64,000 nucleotides of DNA from Jatrophihabitans cynanchi (GTDB lineage: Bacteria; Actinomycetota; Actinomycetes; Mycobacteriales; Jatrophihabitantaceae): positions 2,852,001 through 2,916,000 of the forward strand of contig NZ_CP097463.1 in the NCBI RefSeq assembly GCF_027247405.1, given 5' to 3'. The position numbers and the translations under genes are program-made. Shown here one piece after another: positions 58,206 to 64,000 of this stretch; the first letter of the stretch is position 1, and each line of letters starts with the position of its first letter. The notes under the pieces are model-generated. The model made no database searches, was not told the origin of the DNA, and saw only the letters and a program-made list of their open reading frames with translations.

Positions 58206-58648
58206 CGCCTCCTCGACGAGCTCGTCGTGCCCGTGCTCTCGGAGACGGTCTCCAAGAGCCCTTGCAGTTTTCCCATGATCTCCACCACCGCCTGCGACTT
58301 GGCCAACTCACGGGCCAACCGCTGGTTCTCCGCCCGCAGCCGGCCCGGATCATCCTTGCCACCCGAGCCGGTCACCCGGTGCGCCCGCCGCGGCGCTGAC
58401 GCCCCGCTGGCCAACGCGTCTCGGGCCACCATCCACTTCTGCACGTGCGACTGGTACAGGCCCTCACGGCGCAGCACCGCGGCCTTCAGCCCGTGCGGCG
58501 CCGCCTCGTACTCGGCCACCACCCGCGCCCGATACTCCGCGGTGAACGAACGCCGGAACGGACGCGCCGCCGGATCAACCGCCGCTTCTGCCGGACCAGC
58601 CGCCGGATGATCAGCACCACCAGGAAGGGCCGGAATGTTGCTACTCAC
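58202..58648 (-). CDS. IS3-family transposase orfA (HTH_Tnp_1)
   Basis: A 148-residue DNA-binding subunit of an IS3-type transposase. The helix-turn-helix is in RSFTAEYRARVVAEYEAAP and GLYQSHVQKWMVARD. A leucine-zipper-like coiled coil lies near the end (RLRAENQRLARELAKSQAVVEIMGKL). It is intact and followed by the broken orfB, so the element cannot move on its own unless OrfB is supplied. Confidence 0.88.
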   Translation of the reverse strand: MSSNIPALPGGADHPAAGPAEAAVDPAARPFRRSFTAEYRARVVAEYEAAPHGLKAAVLRREGLYQSHVQKWMVARDALASGASAPRRAHRVTGSGGKDDPGRLRAENQRLARELAKSQAVVEIMGKLQGLLETVSESTGTTSSSRRR

Positions 58649-58721
58649 GAGACGATCTCCTGTCGTGCCCTCACCGGTGGCCCGGGGCTCCGGGGTGTCT
58701 CAACACAGCCTGACAGGGAGG

Positions 58722-59516
58722 GGCGCGGGCGGTGAGTTTGAGCGCCTCCAGGAGCGCGTCGTGGCGCCGTTGCGGCGCAGTCCGGGGGTCCTTCCCGCCA
58801 TCGGCGGCAGGCTTGGGTTTGGCGAGCGTGTCGAACACTGTGCGCAGCCACTCGGTGAGTTCGGCGGTGCAGTTGCCGCTCAACCGGCCGGACCCGTCGG
58901 GGCGGATGGCGAGGGTGACTTCGCGTTGGCGTTGCCGCTGGGTTTCTTGGGTGAGTAGCCCGTCCGGGTCCAGTAGCGCGGTGACGTGCCGGGTCAGGGT
59001 GCGTAGTTGGTCCAGGTCCAGCTCGCCGGCCTGCTTCGTGAGGGTGTGTTCCAGGTCCCGGTCGACCTCGGCCCGTACCGCGTCGGGGAGTTGTTCGATG
59101 GTGTGCACGATCAGCCGGGCTGCGGGTTCGGACACCTGACCGGCGGCTTGCGCCGCGGCCAGGACCGGGTAGACGGGTTCGAGGGGTTCCCCGAGCAGGG
59201 TGCGGCGCGGTCCGAGTGCTTCGGCCGCGACGACGCGGGCTTTGGCCGCACCGATGCCGGCCCGCAGCACGCTGCGCGCCAGTGTCGTCATCGAACGCTC
59301 GCCGAGGGTGTGCGGGACGTTGCGGGTCTGCAACTGGGCGATGAGGGCGTGATCGATCGGGGCGAGGGTGCGGCGCCGGTGTTCCAGTTCGCGCCACAGG
59401 GCCAGGACTTCGCTGTCGCTGTGAGCGTCCAGCACCAGGGTGTTCAGCCGCTGCAACACGGTGTCGAGCTCGGCCAGCACGGTGCCGGCTTCCGGGTTAA
59501 CCTGACTGCCGAACAT
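58722..59516 (-). pseudogene. DUF222-HNH endonuclease gene, 5' part
   Basis: The DUF222 domain begins near LAELDTVLQRLN and includes LAARLIVHTIEQLPDAV-like and RQREVTLAIRPDGSGRLSG segments. It is cut after 265 codons at the codons for RA, where the IS3-family element entered. The ATG at 59516 is chosen because the 5'-ward open frame to 59939 is only repetitive sequence. Joined with 55005-55568 it gives a 452-residue protein. Confidence 0.85.
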
Positions 59517-59655
59517 GCTAGCGATAATAGCAGGTATGACCGACAGATTCCACCCGAAACAAGGCGATACTCGAGATTTCTCGACCAATTCCGGGCGATC
59601 GGAACACGCGAGGCGGGAGGGGACCACAACGGGTGCAAACCCAGCAGCCCAGCGC

Positions 59656-59880
59656 GAAGGCGACCGGCAGCGACAGCCGAAACGGCCGCAACCGCCGTCG
59701 GTGCGCCCTTCACCACGTTCGGAGGCGACTCGGCAGCGCGAGCCGACCGGAGGCGAACCGTCCCCATCGATGCGCCTTTCACCACGCGCGAACGCGACCC
59801 GGCAGTGCGAGCCAGGCACGAGCCGAACCACCACCGTCGCTGCGTTCTTTATCAGTGCCAGAGAGCGACCCGACAGCCGA
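59656..59880. repeat. Degenerate tandem array of about 68-bp units
   Basis: Four imperfect units start near 59656, 59722, 59790 and 59861. Each has a GCGACyCGGCAG-like start and, about 50 bp on, a GCGCCyTTCACCACG-like segment. The array fills most of the gene-free stretch 59517-59967; reading frames on both strands across it are compositional and not convincing genes. Confidence 0.65.
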
Positions 59881-59967
59881 GCGGGCATGAAATCTCCCAT
59901 TGCGGCGGCTTTCACCGATAGCGCAGCGTGACGTGGCATCGCCGGCCGAGCAGGAGTTCGCGATCAG

Positions 59968-60507
59968 CTAATGGATCGGCCGGCCGATGTCGTGTGCGTG
60001 ATGCACGAGGTCATGGGCGAAGTAGCGGCCCAGCGTGTCGACCGTGAACACCGAACCGTTCGATCGCCGTCCCGGCCGGTCCCAGGCGCCGCCGGGCACA
60101 GACGCGAACGCCGTCGCGATGGCCGAGGCGGCGTCGGTCAACTCCTCGGAGACGACCGCCGGCTGCTGCGTCCAGTACCGGTCCGCCAGCGCCGTCTCGT
60201 CCTGGTCCCAGTTCGCGAACTGCGGATCGTCCTCGGCCAGCATGAGCGCGAGCCGTTCGCCGAACCGCGTGCACACGTCGCGCACGTGGCAGCCGTACTC
60301 GAGTGGCGACCAGACGTCCGGTGCCGGGCGCTGCGCCGCGTTGTCGGCCGCGAGCGCCGCGCGGAACGAAGCTGCGGACCGCTGCACGAGGGCCGCAAGC
60401 TCGGTCCGCAGCAGCGTGCTGGCGTCGAAGCCGCACTCCGGGCACGGTCGTTCGAGCACCCAGGTCCAGTCCTTGTCATCGGGCGACGGGACCGCGGGCG
60501 CGATCAT
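59968..60507 (-). CDS. DinB superfamily protein (putative mycothiol-dependent)
   Basis: A four-helix DinB-like protein. Candidate metal-ligand histidines lie in LEYGCHVRDVCTRF and YFAHDLVHHAHDIG, matching the DinB/YfiT three-His pattern. The ~30-residue N-terminus with CPECGFD is typical of an actinobacterial subgroup. Members act as thiol-dependent transferases or hydrolases with mycothiol; the substrate is unknown. ATG overlaps the stop of the lipoprotein gene by 4 nt (ATGA). 179 residues. Confidence 0.82.
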   Translation of the reverse strand: MIAPAVPSPDDKDWTWVLERPCPECGFDASTLLRTELAALVQRSAASFRAALAADNAAQRPAPDVWSPLEYGCHVRDVCTRFGERLALMLAEDDPQFANWDQDETALADRYWTQQPAVVSEELTDAASAIATAFASVPGGAWDRPGRRSNGSVFTVDTLGRYFAHDLVHHAHDIGRPIH

Positions 60508-61253
60508 CTCGAACTCACATCGGCCGGCGGCGGTGCGGTGATCGTCAGCGGCGCGTCGAACCTGCTGATCGCGACGGTCACCGGAAGCGCCGTGCCGCCG
60601 AGCGCGATGTGCAGCGTGAACTTGACCGGGCGGTCGCTGCCGTCCAGCCACAGGTCGACCGGGATGCTGGTGCTGCCGAGCGTCTTCAACAGTCCGTCGA
60701 GCGTGCTGTTGCCGGTGCCCTTCTGCGGGTTCAGCTTCATCGTGTAGCGCGTGGCGTCCACGCCGCCCACCCGGTCGCTGCCGACCTCACGCACGTCCGC
60801 GGCCGAGCGCACCAGCCCGCTGACCACCGACAGCGAGGTCGTCACGTCGGACACGCTCACGGTGGTGGCCAGCGATTCGGAGATCGCGTTGTTGCTGCCC
60901 GCGTCGACCGCGACCCATGGTCTACCGCTGTCGTTCGCCGCGGTCGGGATCTTCGCGTAACTGCTCCCGCCCACGGTCACCACCTCGACCTGCAGCCCGG
61001 ACTGCGTCAGGTGCACGTCCGTCGCGGTCGACCTGCTGCCGGCCAGTTGGACGTCCGCCGTGCTCTTGCCGCCGAGGGCGCCCGCGTCGATGTCCAGATG
61101 CGCCGACGTCAGCGAGGTCAGCGCGGTGTCCAGGCGGCTCGCGAGAGCAGCGGCCGCCACGCTCTTGCCGGAATCCACCCCGGACGAGGACGACGAGCAG
61201 CCGGCCAGCACCGCGGGCAGCAGGGCGGCGGCGAGCAGGCGGCGCGCGATCAC
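60504..61253 (-). CDS. LppX/LprAFG family lipoprotein
   Basis: The signal peptide ends in the lipobox AVLAGC near residue 19. The mature domain has the LppX_LprAFG half-barrel pattern (LDTALTSLTSAHLDIDAG, YAKIP, PWVAVDAGS, VPVDLWLDGSDRPVKF), which holds acylated lipids in mycobacterial LprG and LppX. It probably binds or ferries envelope lipids. GTG starts 12 nt after the upstream TetR stop, and the DinB gene overlaps its end, so the three form an operon. Confidence 0.85.
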   Translation of the reverse strand: MIARRLLAAALLPAVLAGCSSSSSGVDSGKSVAAAALASRLDTALTSLTSAHLDIDAGALGGKSTADVQLAGSRSTATDVHLTQSGLQVEVVTVGGSSYAKIPTAANDSGRPWVAVDAGSNNAISESLATTVSVSDVTTSLSVVSGLVRSAADVREVGSDRVGGVDATRYTMKLNPQKGTGNSTLDGLLKTLGSTSIPVDLWLDGSDRPVKFTLHIALGGTALPVTVAISRFDAPLTITAPPPADVSSR

Positions 61254-61265
61254 CGCGACAACCTA

Positions 61266-61886
61266 CTACCGTGCCGGCCCGACGTCTGCGGTGAGCGAAG
61301 CGCCGGCCGGTGCGAGCCCGGCCAGCACGATGTCGAGGGTGCGGCGCCACTGGTCCGGCCGGGCCGGCACCCCGACGGTGTGTTCGGCGGGCACGGCCGA
61401 GGCGAGCGCGAAGGCGACGTCGCGCCAGTCGAGGTCCGCGCGCACGGTGCCGCACTCCTGGGCGTGCCGAACCAGGCGGCGCACGGCCGCGGACAGGCGT
61501 AGCACCTGGGCCGTGAGTTCGGGTTGCCGCGGACGCGACAGCGCCTCGTGCAGGCCGCGGCTGGTGCTGAGCAGTTGGACGTACCGGGTCGCGAACGCGT
61601 GGAACGCCGCCACCGGATCCGGGTCATGACGACCCGTTTCGGCCAGCGTGGTCAGTTCCGCGACGAGGTCCAGGACGATGGCGGTGAACAGCGCGTCCAG
61701 GGACGGAAAGCGCCGGTAGAGCGTGCCCAGCCCCACACCGGCACGGCGCGCAACGTCGCGCGTCGTTGCGGCCAGGCCCTGCTCGTCGAGCGCGGTCCGG
61801 GCAGCCAGGAGCAGTCTGTCGGCGTTGCGGCGGGCGTCGGCGCGTGACCGGTCGGCGGCCCGCAACTGCTCTACGGCGCTCGGCAC
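61266..61886 (-). CDS. TetR/AcrR family transcriptional regulator
   Basis: A one-component repressor of 206 residues. The N-terminal helix-turn-helix is in TTRDVARRAGVGLGTLYRRFPSLDALF. The C-terminal ligand domain has no recognisable family. It heads an operon with an LppX-type lipoprotein and a DinB protein and may control them. GTG lies 7 nt after a TAGACT -10 box, so the mRNA is probably leaderless. Confidence 0.92.
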   Translation of the reverse strand: MPSAVEQLRAADRSRADARRNADRLLLAARTALDEQGLAATTRDVARRAGVGLGTLYRRFPSLDALFTAIVLDLVAELTTLAETGRHDPDPVAAFHAFATRYVQLLSTSRGLHEALSRPRQPELTAQVLRLSAAVRRLVRHAQECGTVRADLDWRDVAFALASAVPAEHTVGVPARPDQWRRTLDIVLAGLAPAGASLTADVGPAR

Positions 61887-61893
61887 GGGACGG

Positions 61894-61899
61894 AGTCTA
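61894..61899 (-). promoter_or_regulatory. -10 hexamer of the TetR gene (leaderless candidate)
   Basis: TAGACT on the minus strand ends 7 nt before the GTG at 61886, with no Shine-Dalgarno between. Confidence 0.45.
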
Positions 61900-61946
61900 G
61901 CCGGGTCGGGGCGTAACCGGGTCGTCTCGTTCCGGTTTCCGGACCA

Positions 61947-62465
61947 CTAACCGGAACAACATGACCCGGATAGACGAGCAGGGCGCAGGGCGAGGACGCA
62001 CCAGACGATCTCGCCGCGCTCGTCGGTCGTCGTGTGGTCCCGGTCGAAGCCCAGCTTGTCCAGGACGCGGAACGAAGGCGCGTTCCAGGTGCGAACCGTC
62101 GCCCACAGCCGCTCCCGGCCGGTCGCGGCGGCGGCGTGCACGACGGCCGCGGCGGCCTCGGTGGCGAATCCGCGGCCGTGCGCGTCGCGGAACAGCTCGT
62201 AGGCAAGCTCGGGTTCGGCCGGTGTGGACCGGCCGACGACCAGGCCGCAGTATCCGATCACGGCATCGTCCGGTTTCGGCCGCAGCGCGTACAGCGCGAA
62301 CCCGTCCGAGGCGTAGCGGTCGCGCTGGAGCTGCAGCCGCCCGGCGATGTCCGCCTCGGTCGGCCTGCCCTCGCCGCGCTCGGTGACGAGAGCCTGGGAC
62401 GTCGCGATCGGGACGTCGGCCCACGGCGTCAAGGTGAGTCGCTCGGTCTCCAGCCGTTCGGGCAT
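61947..62465 (-). CDS. GNAT family N-acetyltransferase, RimJ/RimL-like
   Basis: LETERLTLTPW at the start and AYELFRDAHGRGFATEAAAAVV (acetyl-CoA pyrophosphate loop) are typical of RimJ/RimL-type enzymes, with ERLWATVRTWNAPSFRVLDKLGF completing the fold. The acceptor may be a ribosomal protein, an antibiotic or another amine. ATG 62465 is chosen to begin just before LETERL; a TTG at 62495 would overlap the neighbouring gene. 172 residues. Confidence 0.85.
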   Translation of the reverse strand: MPERLETERLTLTPWADVPIATSQALVTERGEGRPTEADIAGRLQLQRDRYASDGFALYALRPKPDDAVIGYCGLVVGRSTPAEPELAYELFRDAHGRGFATEAAAAVVHAAAATGRERLWATVRTWNAPSFRVLDKLGFDRDHTTTDERGEIVWCVLALRPARLSGSCCSG

Positions 62466-62487
62466 CGGCCGGAACCGACGCGGCGGC

Positions 62488-63087
62488 TCAGCCAACGACC
62501 TGCGCGCTCGGTGCGACCACTTTTCGCATCAGGCAGTGGTTCTTGCCCTTGGCTCGCTCGTACGTGAATCCGGCTCGTTCGAGCATGTCCCGGGTGCCGT
62601 TGTAGAGGAACGAGGACGAGACCTTCTTGCCGTCGACGTCGAACGGGTACGCCTCGACCACGCCGCCGCCGGCGGCCGCGATCAGTTCCAGGGCCCCGTC
62701 GAGGGCGGCGTTGGCCACGCCCTTGCGGCGATGCCGGCGGTCGACGAACCAGCAGGTCAACCGGTAGTCCGGCCGCGGGGCGCCCTCGAACTCGACCTCC
62801 GCCCGGTGCGTGATGCCCGGCAGTTCCTCCGGGCTGCCGAACTGGCACCAGCCGACCGCCGTCTCGCCCTCGAACACGAGCGCCGCGTGCGCCTCACCCG
62901 CCCGCACCAGGTGCTCCTTGTAGCCACGCCAGTCGCCGCCGCCACACTCACGCCGCTCGGCCATGGTCGCGTTGTGGAACCAGCAACACCAGCAGCCGCC
63001 CATCCCGGCACCGTTGTTCCGTTCGCACAGCGCGGCGAACGCGTCCCACGTCCGGCTGCTCAACGCCCGGATCTCATAGCCGCTCAT
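62488..63087 (-). CDS. GNAT family N-acetyltransferase
   Basis: A 199-residue acetyltransferase of a different GNAT subgroup. An unusual Cys/Trp-rich segment GGCWCCWFHN lies near residue 30. The acetyl-CoA loop is in CWFVDRRHRRKGVANAALDGAL. The substrate is unknown. GGGAG lies 6 nt before the ATG. The second GNAT gene follows 22 nt later, so they are probably cotranscribed. Confidence 0.85.
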   Translation of the reverse strand: MSGYEIRALSSRTWDAFAALCERNNGAGMGGCWCCWFHNATMAERRECGGGDWRGYKEHLVRAGEAHAALVFEGETAVGWCQFGSPEELPGITHRAEVEFEGAPRPDYRLTCWFVDRRHRRKGVANAALDGALELIAAAGGGVVEAYPFDVDGKKVSSSFLYNGTRDMLERAGFTYERAKGKNHCLMRKVVAPSAQVVG

Positions 63088-63201
63088 CTGCCGTCTCCCA
63101 CCGTGCGGGTGGCCTACCGGCAGAGCATCGCACAGCCTGCCGACACCTGTGGCGGCGTAGTCCAGACCGGCTCGACGACGACCCCGATGGTGTCTGCAGC
63201 G

Positions 63202-64000
63202 CTACAGCGGTCTCAAGAGATCGTCGGCGTCGACGATCGTGTACGCGTAGCCCTGTTCGGCCAGGAAGCGTTGGCGGTGCGCGGCGTACTCGGCGTCCAG
63301 GGTGTCCCGCGCGATGACCGTGTAGAAGTGCGCCTGCCGCCCGTCGTGCTTGGGCCGCAGCACCCGGCCGAGCCGCTGTGCCTCCTCCTGCCGCGAGCCG
63401 AAGGTGCCGGAGATCTGCACCGCGACGGCCGCCTCGGGCAGGTCGATCGAGAAGTTGGCCACCTTGGACACGACCAGCACCCGCTCCTCGCCGTGGCGAA
63501 ACGCGTCGAACAGCCGTTCGCGCTCCTTGTTCGTGGTCGAGCCCTGGATGATCGGCGCACCGTCGAGCTCGGCGGAGATGTCGTCGAGCTGGTCCAGGTA
63601 CGCGCCGATGACCAGCACCTGATCGTCCGGGTGCTGCTCGACGATGGTCCTGATCACCGGCAGCTTGGTGCGTGCGGTCGCGGCCAGCTTGTAGCGGTCC
63701 TCCGGCTCGGCCGTCGCGTACGCCATCCGCTCCGCGTCGGTCAGCGTGACGCGGACCTCGGTGCAGTCGGCCGGCGCGATCCAGCCCTGGTTCTCGATGT
63801 CCTTCCACGGCGCGTCGTAGCGCTTGGGCCCGATGAGGGAGAAGACGTCGCCCTCGCGGCCGTCCTCGCGGATCAGCGTTGCGGTCAGCCCCAGCCGGCG
63901 CCGCGACTGCAGGTCGGCGGTGAGCCGGAAGATCGGCGCGGGCAGCAGGTGCACCTCGTCGTAGATGATCAGGCCCCAGTCGCGCGAGTCGAACAGCTCC
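63202..64000 (-). CDS. DNA repair helicase XPB-like (partial, 5' end outside the window)
   Basis: The C-terminal 266 codons of an SF2 helicase of the XPB/ERCC3 type, common in actinobacteria. The DEVH box reads IIYDEVHLLPAP at the window edge. Motif III (LGLTATLIREDG), motif V-like VSKVANFSIDLPEA and motif VI QEEAQRLGRVLRPK follow. It unwinds DNA 3' to 5' in repair. The N-terminus is cut by the end of the window. Confidence 0.92.
   Translation of the reverse strand, partial: ELFDSRDWGLIIYDEVHLLPAPIFRLTADLQSRRRLGLTATLIREDGREGDVFSLIGPKRYDAPWKDIENQGWIAPADCTEVRVTLTDAERMAYATAEPEDRYKLAATARTKLPVIRTIVEQHPDDQVLVIGAYLDQLDDISAELDGAPIIQGSTTNKERERLFDAFRHGEERVLVVSKVANFSIDLPEAAVAVQISGTFGSRQEEAQRLGRVLRPKHDGRQAHFYTVIARDTLDAEYAAHRQRFLAEQGYAYTIVDADDLLRPL

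Larger units (their letters stand above)
55575..58721 (-). mobile_element. IS3-family insertion sequence, disrupted by IS256-family element
   Basis: The element carries orfA and orfB on the minus strand and sits in a DUF222-HNH gene. The ends share an imperfect inverted repeat: CTGTCA near 55579 and TGACAG near 58711, each followed inward by TGAGACA or its complement. A 6-bp direct repeat, GGCGCG, flanks it (55569-55574 and 58722-58727). Without the inner IS256 it would be about 1.55 kb, normal for IS3. Exact ends are uncertain by a few bases. Confidence 0.8.

Noticed and set aside
59517-59939. N-terminal extension of the DUF222 gene into the tandem array
   Set aside because: The frame is open but encodes only degenerate repeats, and DUF222 proteins normally begin near the ATG at 59516.

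Overview
The window is chromosomal DNA of a high-GC Gram-positive actinobacterium. The evidence is very GC-rich third codon positions, actinobacterial markers (Lsr2, CarD, DisA, DUF3263/LytR_C, LppX-type lipoprotein, GroEL2 with CIRCE boxes, ClpC with a ClgR box, an XPB-like helicase) and gene order. Positions 1-16350 keep the order of the mycobacterial stretch from panD/lysS/lsr2/clpC through mutY, disA, radA, lpqE and carD to ispD, ispF, cysS and rlmB. The DUF3263-LytR_C pair near groEL also occurs in mycobacteria. I cannot name the species; a Frankineae or Jatrophihabitans-like lineage would fit.

Layout. (a) 1-16350 is housekeeping: lysine charging, nucleoid silencing, pantothenate, proteolysis, DNA repair and c-di-AMP, CarD, the MEP isoprenoid steps IspD/IspF, cysteine charging and 23S rRNA methylation. 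(b) 16350-23300 holds a sugar-ABC ATPase, a phospholipid acyltransferase, tRNA-Thr, two FAD oxidoreductases of the berberine-bridge type and, between them, a NarL-type two-component system. (c) 23400-37100 is accessory metabolism and envelope: a large LuxR regulator, a CPBP protease, a membrane hydrolase, lipoproteins, a dioxygenase, a thioesterase/MFS/aldo-keto reductase operon and a five-module secreted protein. (d) 37200-50500 holds an acyl-CoA ligase coupled to an alpha/beta hydrolase and a WXG-like protein, DUF3263/LytR_C, thrC under a SAM-I riboswitch, a BadF-type kinase, a cold-shock protein, an OmpR-type two-component system divergent from a D,D-carboxypeptidase, and groEL with two CIRCE boxes. 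(e) 50500-64000 is the variable part: an antiporter with a UBP zinc finger, a frameshifted VOC gene, a toxin with a colicin D-like C-terminus plus its immunity gene, a DUF222-HNH gene broken by an IS3-family element that is itself broken by an IS256-family element, then a DinB/LppX/TetR operon, two acetyltransferases and the end of an XPB-like helicase.

Recurring themes. Several genes (lysS, panD, radA, cysS, a trans-sulfuration gene, a histidine kinase, a CPBP protease, a TetR gene) have a TAnnnT-like -10 hexamer 6-8 nt before the start codon and no Shine-Dalgarno, which suggests leaderless mRNAs. Operon genes often overlap by 4 nt (ATGA or GTGA). Convergent gene ends carry long perfect hairpins or tandem arrays, and two of these intergenic elements share the core GAGTGGCG and look like one repeat family.

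The most interesting candidates are the T7SS-style toxin with a colicin D-like tRNase tail and its immunity partner, the SAM-I riboswitch on thrC, the antiporter-UBP fusion and the nested transposition.
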